Source: JAGLQA01 sp023135565 (GTDB lineage Bacteria; Acidobacteriota; Aminicenantia; UBA2199). Taken from it: 8,859 bases of DNA. Shown in pieces: positions 1 through 5,095 of the stretch. Numbering within the stretch: position 1 is the stretch's first letter; every line of letters starts with the position of its first letter. Where the stretch lies: NCBI GenBank assembly GCA_030639305.1, contig DAOWCY010000256.1:1-8859 (forward strand). The letters are read 5' to 3'. The position numbers and the translations under genes were made by a program. The notes beneath the pieces were generated by a model. The model did no database searches. It had not been told where the DNA came from and worked only from the letters and a program-made list of their open reading frames with translations.

Positions 1-1
1 A

Positions 2-181
2 TTGGGTTCTATATGGCGTATCGATGTGATTTCGGCTTATAACAAGGAGATTTTGAAACGGGATTTAGCCGGTGAAGTATCGCACCTGATGACTGCTTCT
101 TTAGATAAACAACTGGTAGAAATTATCGAGGGGCTTTATTTTACTTCGCGAGACGCAGGGAGACAGGAGGAATATGTTTGA
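2..181 (+). CDS. C-terminal end of an unidentified protein (5' part outside the window)
   Basis: One frame is open from the window edge to a TGA at 179-181 and gives 59 residues ending in GRQEEYV. The fragment is hydrophilic and probably helical (a stretch around NKEILKRDLAGEVSH, then DKQLVEIIEGLYF). I recognise no motif, catalytic residue or family in it. The frame ends 30 nt before the extended -10 promoter of the next gene, which fits a gene finishing just ahead of a new transcription unit. The call rests on the open frame and its position, so it could also be the decayed end of a gene. Confidence 0.5.
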   Translation: MGSIWRIDVISAYNKEILKRDLAGEVSHLMTASLDKQLVEIIEGLYFTSRDAGRQEEYV

Positions 182-210
182 ACAAAATTTTTCTAAAATC
201 TTGTGTTTTG

Positions 211-219
211 TGTTATAAT
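211..219 (+). promoter_or_regulatory. Extended -10 promoter of the AlbA_2/ATP-binding protein gene
   Basis: TGTTATAAT is a perfect extended -10 element (TG-N-TATAAT). No good -35 hexamer lies 16-18 bp upstream, which is typical of extended -10 promoters. Transcription would begin near 226, leaving a leader of about 28 nt before the ATG at 254. A start codon at 203 in the same frame would lie upstream of this promoter, so the element also decides the start. Confidence 0.6.
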
Positions 220-253
220 AGGATTTCAGCAGGTGAGCTGGCGGAAAAAAGAC

Positions 254-1702
254 ATGAAAGAAGATGAATTAAAATTAATTATTGAAGAAGGCGAAGGTTA
301 TAAAATCGAATTCAAAGAATATATTTCGTCTATCGATAAAGAGATGGTTGCTTTTGCCAACTCTTCAGGGGGAAGAATATTCTTAGGGATAGCTGATGAT
401 GGGAGAAAAACAGGTGTAAGAATCGACAATAAATTTAAATCCCAGGTCCAGGATATAGCCAATAACTGCCAACCACCTATAAAAATATTATTCGATGAAT
501 ACCGGGATGTATTGATTATTAAGATAAAAGAAGGTCAGGATAAACCGTATAAGTGCACTACAGGTTTTTATACAAGGGTCGGCCCTAATTCTCAAAAGTT
601 GAGCCGCGATGAGATCGTAGATTTTTTTAAATCTGAGGGGAAAATCAGGTATGATGAACTGATGAACTTGAAATTCAGGTATGAGGATCATTTCGATCCT
701 AAGAAATTGGACAAATTCTTACGACTGGCAAATATTTCAAAAGTATTGGATGCCGAAGAAATCCTATTGAACCTGGGAGTAGCTGAAAAGCAGGAAGGAA
801 AAATCATTTTTAATAATACCGGGATTTTGTTTTTTGCTAAAAAATTGCATGACATATATTATCATACCGCGGTGACCTGTGCCCTTTACAAAGGAACGGA
901 AAAAGTCGATGTGCTCGATCGCCGGGATTTTAATGACGACATTGTCTCCAATATCGATGGTTCCATGAATTTCTTGAAACAATATATCCCCGTAAGATAT
1001 GAGATGACCGGCGAACCCAGGCGGAAAGAAATACCGGAAATTCCTTACGAAGCCTTACGTGAAGCGGTAATCAATGCGGTTTGTCATAGGGACTATTTTG
1101 AAAAAGGTACCAATGTAATGGTTGAGATGTATAAAGATCGTATTGAAATAACCAATTTCGGCGGTTTGGTGAAGAGCTTGAAACCGGAAGATTTCGGGAA
1201 AAGGAGTGTTTCGCGAAACCCCAATATAGCCAATCAATTACACCGGATCGGCTATATTGAAAGAATGGGTACCGGCATCAACCGGATGCAGCGTGTGATG
1301 AAAAAGGCCGGGCTTCCGCCGATAGAATTTGAGTTCGGAAAATTTTTCACGGCGATTTTCAGGCGTCCTCTTAATGCGCCGGGAGGCAGTGAAAACGGCG
1401 GGATATATGAAAATGGCGCAGTAAAAAAAAGTGGCGCAGTAAATGGCGCAGTAAAAAAAAGTGGCGCAGTAAATGGAAGCGATCAGCGGCGATTAGATCG
1501 GATACTTAATATTTTGAGTCAAAATCAGCCGATGAAGATTTCACATATCGTATTGGAATCGGGTATCCCGAGAAGAACCTTGCAAAGGGATTTAGCTGAT
1601 CTAAGAAAGAGTGGGTTGATCGTTTTCGAGGGCGCTGCTAAAACCGGCGGTTATGTCCTGACATCACGAAGCAAAAAAGTTGTAGGCCAAGAGAAACAAT
1701 AA
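254..1702 (+). CDS. AlbA_2/Schlafen-like ATP-binding protein with C-terminal helix-turn-helix
   Basis: 482 residues from ATG 254; the in-frame ATG at 203 is rejected because it precedes the promoter. Residues about 9-125 resemble the AlbA_2 (Schlafen-type, putative nucleic-acid-binding) domain: YKIEFKEYI at 16-24, then MVAFANSSGGRIFLGIADDG at 31-50. Residues about 260-370 resemble the GHKL-like ATPase part of these proteins: EALREAVINAVCHRDY around 267-281, DRIEITNFGGL around 295-305 and ERMGTGINRM at 336-345. A repetitive linker (about 376-410, GAVKKSGAVN units) leads to a winged-helix/HTH-like end with RRTLQRDLADLRKSGLI around 440-456. The family is annotated as putative transcriptional regulator or ATP-dependent helicase-related; some AlbA_2 proteins occur in phage-defence loci. 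Regulation or defence here is inference. It stands alone, convergent with dus 29 bp away. Confidence 0.85.
   Translation: MKEDELKLIIEEGEGYKIEFKEYISSIDKEMVAFANSSGGRIFLGIADDGRKTGVRIDNKFKSQVQDIANNCQPPIKILFDEYRDVLIIKIKEGQDKPYKCTTGFYTRVGPNSQKLSRDEIVDFFKSEGKIRYDELMNLKFRYEDHFDPKKLDKFLRLANISKVLDAEEILLNLGVAEKQEGKIIFNNTGILFFAKKLHDIYYHTAVTCALYKGTEKVDVLDRRDFNDDIVSNIDGSMNFLKQYIPVRYEMTGEPRRKEIPEIPYEALREAVINAVCHRDYFEKGTNVMVEMYKDRIEITNFGGLVKSLKPEDFGKRSVSRNPNIANQLHRIGYIERMGTGINRMQRVMKKAGLPPIEFEFGKFFTAIFRRPLNAPGGSENGGIYENGAVKKSGAVNGAVKKSGAVNGSDQRRLDRILNILSQNQPMKISHIVLESGIPRRTLQRDLADLRKSGLIVFEGAAKTGGYVLTSRSKKVVGQEKQ
1411..1476 (+). repeat. Perfect 30-bp tandem repeat (2.2 copies) inside the linker of the ATP-binding protein
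   Basis: 1411-1440 and 1441-1470 are identical, and AAATGG (1471-1476) starts a third copy. Each unit encodes a GAVKKSGAVN decapeptide and contains a run of eight A (1423-1430 and 1453-1460). The read is GTA-AAA-AAA-AGT, so each run contains an A-AAA-AAA heptamer in the zero-frame arrangement of a -1 slippery site. Gain or loss of a whole unit keeps the frame. Slippage of one A removes the HTH domain: with one A lost the frame stops at TAA within the repeat. Confidence 0.9.
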
Positions 1703-1731
1703 GAAAAGGGGAATGATGCACTTTTCATCTA

Positions 1732-2697
1732 TTACAAATTCGTGAAATCTTTTTGCAAGAGAGAAGCAAAAAAATCTTTCGCTTCCTGGAAAGTAGAAGC
1801 ATTGTAAATCCTCTGCCGCGCTTTCTTACCATACTTTTTACCCCAAAAAAGAAAGCGGGTGAAAGCTTTTACCCGGCCTAATTGCAATTTCTTTTCGTAA
1901 TGTTCTTCGATCAATTCCAGCAGCCGGGTAGATATGGCCGCAGTGTCCCAGGCTTTCGCGCCGTATCCCGGCTCTTCCCCGGCGATTTCGGCAAAAATAA
2001 GCGGGTTGGAGATAGCTCCTCTGCCGATCATGACACCGTCCACATGCGCCATTTTTTCTTTTGCTTGCGCTGCGGTTCTTATATCGCCGTTGCCGATAAA
2101 GACAGTATTTATTTTTTCCCGGATTTGTGGGGCGTAATCCCAGTTGGCGCAGCCGCGGTAGCCTTCGGAACGCAGTCGGAAATGAACCACGATGGCGTCT
2201 GCTCCTTCTTGTTCCAGGACTTCAACCATCTCTAACACATTCACCTGGTTAAAGCCCAGGCGGATTTTTACGGTCAAAGGCAGGCGGCTGTGTGTTTTGA
2301 TTTGGCGGATAATTTCCCCTGCCCCGGCGGGGTCTTTCAGCAGCGCAGCGCCGCCGCCTTTTTTGATGACTTTATTGGCCGGGCAGCCCATATTGATATC
2401 TATCCCGGCAAAATTGGTTTCGTTTTCGATATATTTTACGGCCTCTACGAACTGGGCCGGTTCGGCTCCGAAAAGTTGGACAAATTGCGGCGTTATATAA
2501 TCGAAAGTTTTTAGCATTTGCAGGGTGCGGTCTTGCTGCCTCCTGACGCCTTCGGCGGAAATGATCTCCGTTACCATATAACCGGCATAACCGATTTCGT
2601 CTAAGAGTTTCCTGAAAACGATGTCGGTCAGTGCGGCCAGGGGCGAGAGCAGGGCGAGGTATTTTATCTTTAAGTTACCTATTTTTAAGCTATCCAA
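1732..2697 (-). CDS. dus: tRNA-dihydrouridine synthase (Dus family, DusB-like)
   Basis: 321 residues, the usual length. The enzyme uses FMN and NADPH to reduce uridines in the tRNA D-loop. Visible family signatures in TIM-barrel order: SPLAALTDIVFRK (18-30), VQLFGAEP (73-80), DINMGCPANKVIKKGGGAALL (100-120) with the presumed catalytic Cys105, LTVKIRLGF (141-149) with Lys143, VHFRLRSEGYRG (171-182) with His172, IGNGDI (201-206) and the phosphate-binding DGVMIGRGAISNP (220-232). The start is TTG at 2697, supported by GAGGT 8 nt upstream and by the N-terminus beginning right before the first barrel strand. Oddities: the usual APMAGVTD is SPLAALTD, and VHGRTR is VHFRLR. It lies alone, convergent with the upstream gene. 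Confidence 0.93.
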   Translation of the reverse strand: MDSLKIGNLKIKYLALLSPLAALTDIVFRKLLDEIGYAGYMVTEIISAEGVRRQQDRTLQMLKTFDYITPQFVQLFGAEPAQFVEAVKYIENETNFAGIDINMGCPANKVIKKGGGAALLKDPAGAGEIIRQIKTHSRLPLTVKIRLGFNQVNVLEMVEVLEQEGADAIVVHFRLRSEGYRGCANWDYAPQIREKINTVFIGNGDIRTAAQAKEKMAHVDGVMIGRGAISNPLIFAEIAGEEPGYGAKAWDTAAISTRLLELIEEHYEKKLQLGRVKAFTRFLFWGKKYGKKARQRIYNASTFQEAKDFFASLLQKDFTNL

Positions 2698-2705
2698 TCG
2701 GTTTA

Positions 2706-2710
2706 ACCTC
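2706..2710 (-). promoter_or_regulatory. Shine-Dalgarno site that fixes the TTG start of dus
   Basis: GAGGT on the minus strand lies 8 nt before the TTG at 2697-2695. No ATG or GTG with better spacing is available near the conserved N-terminus, so this site supports TTG initiation. Confidence 0.65.
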
Positions 2711-2731
2711 GAAAAAAATTTTTAGACGGGA

Positions 2732-2740
2732 ATTATACCA
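2732..2740 (-). promoter_or_regulatory. Extended -10 promoter of dus
   Basis: The minus strand reads TGGTATAAT, a perfect extended -10 with no convincing -35 at the normal distance. Transcription would start near 2725, giving a leader of about 28 nt that contains the GAGGT ribosome-binding site. Confidence 0.6.
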
Positions 2741-2810
2741 TTTTTTACCGTGTTTATACAGGTGTTTTTCAAGCTTTGGGAGAAATAGCCGGGAGAATTT
2801 TTGTTTTCTC

Positions 2811-2839
2811 TTGACATTTTCTTGCATACACAGTATACT
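2811..2839 (+). promoter_or_regulatory. Strong sigma70-type promoter of the toxin-antitoxin module
   Basis: TTGACA (2811-2816) is separated by exactly 17 bp from TATACT (2834-2839). Transcription would start near 2846, about 26 nt before the antitoxin ATG. A consensus-quality promoter is usual for autoregulated toxin-antitoxin operons. Confidence 0.8.
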
Positions 2840-2858
2840 TGTACACGTATTATGTGTA
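2827..2858. promoter_or_regulatory. Probable antitoxin operator: three TACAC boxes over the -10 and start site
   Basis: TACAC occurs at 2827-2831 and 2842-2846, and its complement GTGTA at 2854-2858. The last two form an inverted repeat with a 7-nt spacer around the predicted start site. Two hexamer palindromes, GTATAC (2833-2838) and TGTACA (2840-2845), lie between the outer boxes. Ribbon-helix-helix antitoxins commonly bind short repeated boxes over their own promoter, so autoregulation here is a reasonable inference. Confidence 0.5.
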
Positions 2859-2871
2859 AAAGGAGGCGGGC

Positions 2872-3096
2872 ATGCCCAATGTAACCATTTCGATAGACGA
2901 CAGCTTGTTAAAAAAAGGAAGAAAGTATGCACAACTTCACGGCACTTCCCTGAACTCACTTATCAGGCAGTTACTTTCAAAAACCGTTGAATCCAAATCA
3001 GCCGACTGGTTGGATGAATGTTTCCGGTTAATGGATAGAGCAAAAGGAAATTCCAAAGGCGAAAAATGGCAGCGTAAGGATTTATACGATGTCTAA
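2872..3096 (+). CDS. Ribbon-helix-helix antitoxin of a PIN-domain toxin-antitoxin pair
   Basis: 74 residues. The N-terminus has the ribbon-helix-helix layout: a beta strand (VTISID, 4-9), helix one (about 10-22), a turn at GTS, and helix two (SLNSLIRQLLSK, about 26-37). This fold dimerises and binds operator DNA. The remaining half (SADWLDECFRLMDRAKG and a basic tail) is the expected toxin-neutralising arm. The ATG has AGGAGG (2861-2866) 5 nt upstream. The stop overlaps the toxin start by 8 nt, which suggests translational coupling. It resembles CopG/VapB-like antitoxins; I cannot name a subfamily with certainty. Confidence 0.85.
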   Translation: MPNVTISIDDSLLKKGRKYAQLHGTSLNSLIRQLLSKTVESKSADWLDECFRLMDRAKGNSKGEKWQRKDLYDV

Positions 3097-3502
3097 AATT
3101 TTTATCGACACAAATATCCTCGTTTATAGTATGGATAATAACGAACCGGGAAAAAAAGAAAAGTGCCGGACAATTCTAAAGAGTATTAAAAAAGAGCACA
3201 CCGGGGTTATTTCCACTCAAGTTTTACAGGAATTTTATGTGACGGCCACGAAGAAACTAAAAGTCGATCCTTTCATTGCAAAAAATATCCTGCATTCCTT
3301 TGAGCACTTTGAAATCGTTACATTAAATATAGATATAATAAAAGAAGCAGTAGATTGCAGTATTTTAAATAAAATTTCCTTCTGGGATTCCTTAATTATA
3401 ACCGCCGCGGAATTTTCGCGATGTGAGCAAGTCTGGACGGAAGATTTAAATAGCGGACAGGTTATTAGAGGAGTGAAGATATATAACCCATTAGCGGAAT
3501 AA
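3089..3502 (+). CDS. PIN-domain ribonuclease toxin (VapC-like)
   Basis: 137 residues, the normal size for a single-domain PIN toxin. PIN proteins are Mg2+-dependent RNases; VapC-type toxins cleave tRNA or rRNA and stop translation. The acidic metal-binding set is complete: Asp7 in FIDTNIL, Glu48 in QVLQEFY, Asp100 in SFWDSLIITAA and Asp119 in WTEDLNSGQ. The ATG overlaps the antitoxin stop by 8 nt, with AAGGA (3076-3080) 8 nt ahead. The gene ends inside the last codons of the convergent phosphoesterase gene (12-bp overlap). The intact catalytic set suggests a working toxin. The RNA target cannot be told from sequence. Confidence 0.88.
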   Translation: MSKIFIDTNILVYSMDNNEPGKKEKCRTILKSIKKEHTGVISTQVLQEFYVTATKKLKVDPFIAKNILHSFEHFEIVTLNIDIIKEAVDCSILNKISFWDSLIITAAEFSRCEQVWTEDLNSGQVIRGVKIYNPLAE

Positions 3503-4774
3503 TCCGGTGATTTTTTTGAAGATACGGCACGGTAAGCAGGACGACTCTGGCGTCGAACCTGTTTCGATATTTACCGAACCGTCCTCGAGCAATTTGATTT
3601 TATTATCTTTATACTCCCATACTCCGATAGTGTGTTCCCTGCTTTCTGTGTCAAATTCAGTGTTAACGAAAGTGCAGGGCTTTTTATTTACCCAGGCGCC
3701 GGTGTTGGCATAAATATGATGACCTTTTTCCAAACAGTGTTTTTGAAATTTCCAGGCATGGGTATGACCGAAGATCACGATCTTGCCCTGCTGCTGCTCA
3801 AATAAGAATTTGGCGGCGATTTCCAGGTCTCCGGTATCGTTTAGCGCGGCGTGAAAGGCCGACTCATTATCGGGGTGATACTCTTTCCACTGGCTGAAAA
3901 TCCGGGCGGAGCGGTCTTCGATCTCTTTCCATTTTACCGTACCGGGAATCCCGCCGAGCCCGTCGAGCACTACTCCATCCTGGCCGGAAAAAACTTTGTC
4001 CGAATGGAAAATCTTAAAGGCATCGATGATGATGCCGTCTATCTCTTCTGCTATGGTTTCGTGTTTTTCTTCGGTAAAATTCGATTTGTGTTTTCTTTTG
4101 ATGGCGTCCCACAGGAACTCGAGGAAATTAAACCCTTCTCCTTTTTGGGCCACATACCCGGCATCTAACCGGGCCAGGAAAAATCCCAAAGGCAGGATGC
4201 TGGCGGCAAATCCAGAACTGCCGCCGGTATTTGCCCAGGGAGCGTTAAAGAGACAGTATTTATGCCCGTGCTCCGCAAAAATCCCGTCTTCGGTTTTATA
4301 GGCGCCCAGGCCCTTGTCCCCGATATATTTTACTCCTTTGAGGATATTTTCTATAAGGGCTTTATTTTCTTTTGTCGTGCCCAGCATGTCGTGATTGCCG
4401 GTCACATAGGTGAGTTTCCCCTTTGTTGCCAGTGTTTGTAAGTGTTTAATAACCGGGCGGTTCTGCGGTGCGTCGGCAACCGCTTCGATCTGGTTGGGGT
4501 ATGGTGGTTCGCTGGGGTCCATGTTTGGCGGGACCACCCATTCATCGAAAAGGTCTCCTAAAATGATCACTTCATTAATCGTCTCATCCTTGAGAATGTG
4601 ATTTTCAAGAAAATCGGTTAACATCTGCGGGCGGTTTTCGTTCTTTTTTTTAATATTCCTGAACCAGCGGTAAGCATAGGGAGGTGGGGGAGTGCCGCTT
4701 TCGGTGCTCCTTTTGTCTCCCATATGGATATCGCTGATAAAAATGCGTTTAATGGTGTTATTTTTTGATGTCAT
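3491..4774 (-). CDS. Calcineurin-like metallophosphoesterase with a large insertion
   Basis: 427 residues. All metal-site motifs of the family appear in order: DIHMGD (15-20), GDLFDEW (73-79), GNHD (126-129), EHGH (168-171) and GHTHAW (336-341). A proline-rich loop follows motif one (GTPPPPYAY, 27-35). About 165 residues separate EHGH from GHTH, much more than in a minimal domain, and this insert (hydrophobic at about 188-203, then charged) probably shapes substrate choice. The first two motifs and EHGH recall LpxH-like UDP-diacylglucosamine hydrolases, but the length and insert argue against assigning that activity; the substrate is unknown. No signal peptide or clear membrane anchor, so probably cytoplasmic. 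The ATG has GGAGAAG (4780-4786) 5 nt upstream. Confidence 0.88.
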   Translation of the reverse strand: MTSKNNTIKRIFISDIHMGDKRSTESGTPPPPYAYRWFRNIKKKNENRPQMLTDFLENHILKDETINEVIILGDLFDEWVVPPNMDPSEPPYPNQIEAVADAPQNRPVIKHLQTLATKGKLTYVTGNHDMLGTTKENKALIENILKGVKYIGDKGLGAYKTEDGIFAEHGHKYCLFNAPWANTGGSSGFAASILPLGFFLARLDAGYVAQKGEGFNFLEFLWDAIKRKHKSNFTEEKHETIAEEIDGIIIDAFKIFHSDKVFSGQDGVVLDGLGGIPGTVKWKEIEDRSARIFSQWKEYHPDNESAFHAALNDTGDLEIAAKFLFEQQQGKIVIFGHTHAWKFQKHCLEKGHHIYANTGAWVNKKPCTFVNTEFDTESREHTIGVWEYKDNKIKLLEDGSVNIETGSTPESSCLPCRIFKKITGLFR

Positions 4775-4820
4775 TTGAGCTTCTCCTTTTTTTTAGTTTT
4801 GTAATAATAATCATAAATTT

Positions 4821-4849
4821 ATATTAAACGAATTATTTTAGAATGTCAA
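4821..4849 (-). promoter_or_regulatory. Promoter of the metallophosphoesterase gene
   Basis: On the minus strand TTGACA (4849-4844) is followed after 17 bp by TAATAT (4826-4821), a 4/6 match to the -10 consensus. Transcription would start near 4814, about 40 nt before the ATG. The -35 is perfect and the -10 only fair. Confidence 0.6.
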
Positions 4850-4859
4850 GAACCTCATT

Positions 4860-4896
4860 TGTAACTATTCAGTTTTGTAAAAACCGGATAGTTACA
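4860..4896. repeat. Long near-perfect inverted repeat between divergent structures
   Basis: The arms TGTAACTATTCAGTTTT (4860-4876) and AAAACCGGATAGTTACA (4880-4896) pair over 17 positions with one G-T wobble and one A-C mismatch, around a 3-nt loop. The outer 9 bp are perfect. The hairpin lies just upstream of the phosphoesterase promoter. It lacks a T tract, so it is a poor intrinsic terminator. It may be a small palindromic mobile remnant or the folded ends of one. Confidence 0.8.
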
Positions 4897-4907
4897 GCCT
4901 TCAGCCT

Positions 4908-4966
4908 CCGGCGGCCCTGCCGGGGGCCAAACTTTTGAAAAAGTTTGATCAAAACTTTTGATCAAA
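4908..4966. repeat. Three consecutive palindromes (GC-rich, then two AT-rich)
   Basis: CCGGC (4908-4912) pairs with GCCGG (4919-4923); an alternative pairing is GGCCC with GGGCC (4913-4928). AAACTTTT (4929-4936) pairs with AAAAGTTT (4939-4946) around GA. TTTGATCAAAA (4944-4954) pairs with TTTTGATCAAA (4956-4966) around a single C, an 11-bp perfect arm. The last two share bases and are mutually exclusive. Together with the modules that follow they make a continuous run of hairpins to 5095. Confidence 0.8.
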
Positions 4967-4981
4967 AAAGCGAGAAGCGCT
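4964..4981 (-). terminator. Second, backup terminator-like hairpin downstream of iorAB
   Basis: On the minus strand AGCG-CTTCT-CGCT is followed by a run of T. It is the same structure as the one at 5037-5054, 73 bp further on. The stem is short, so termination efficiency is uncertain. Confidence 0.4.
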
Positions 4982-4993
4982 ATCACTACACCT

Positions 4994-5030
4994 GCCGCAA
5001 AGCGGCTCATAGGCTCCCCACGCAGTGGGG
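4994..5030 (+). repeat. 37-bp double-hairpin element, copy 1 (stem CCCCAC/GTGGGG)
   Basis: Architecture: GCCGC-AAA-GCGGC-type hairpin (4994-5006), the 8-nt box CTCATAGG (5006-5013), CT, then CCCCAC (5016-5021), loop GCA, GTGGGG (5025-5030). Total length and every sub-length equal those of the three other copies, but the second stem has a different, still fully paired sequence. Confidence 0.8.
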
Positions 5031-5036
5031 TTGATT

Positions 5037-5054
5037 AAAAAAGCGAGAAGCGCT
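5037..5054 (-). terminator. Putative intrinsic terminator of iorAB
   Basis: 17 nt after the iorAB stop the minus strand reads AGCG-CTTCT-CGCT followed by five T. It is preceded by the small CCGC-TTC-GCGG hairpin of the overlapping repeat, and the two may stack. The 4-bp stem is short, but the arrangement is repeated downstream, which supports a terminator role. Confidence 0.5.
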
Positions 5055-5058
5055 CCTT

Positions 5059-5095
5059 GCCGCGAAGCGGTTAAGAGGATGGGTGCGGCGCACCC
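5059..5095 (+). repeat. 37-bp double-hairpin element, copy 2, overlapping the 3' end of iorAB
   Basis: GCCGCGAAGCGG (5059-5070), box TTAAGAGG (5071-5078), AT, then GGGTGC (5081-5086), GGC, GCACCC (5090-5095). Read on the minus strand, the element supplies the last residues of IorAB (GAPHPSS) and its TAA stop. With one extra base on its hairpin side it matches the reverse complement of 7684-7721 at 34 of 38 positions. Confidence 0.85.

Larger units (their letters stand above)
4958..5054. repeat. 24-bp direct repeat (two copies) heading two tandem hairpin modules
   Basis: 4958-4981 and 5031-5054 match at 23 of 24 positions (only C/T at the sixth base). Each reads TTGATY, six A, then AGCG-AGAAG-CGCT, which folds with a 4-bp stem. 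Each copy leads into a 37-bp core after 12 nt (first) or 4 nt (second), so the larger unit is tandemly duplicated. Confidence 0.85.

Noticed and set aside
203..253. ATG at 203 as the start of the AlbA_2/ATP-binding protein
   Set aside because: The extended -10 TGTTATAAT (211-219) lies inside this stretch, and the encoded residues (MFCVIIGFQQVSWRKKD) precede the conserved domain; ATG 254 fits better.
1703..1726. GAAAAG...CTTTTC inverted repeat between the convergent genes as a bidirectional terminator
   Set aside because: Only six AT-rich base pairs with a 12-nt loop and no adequate T tract on either strand.
2690..2959. Minus-strand frame of 89 residues across the dus/antitoxin gap
   Set aside because: It overlaps two promoters and the antitoxin N-terminus, has no ribosome-binding site and no recognisable domain.
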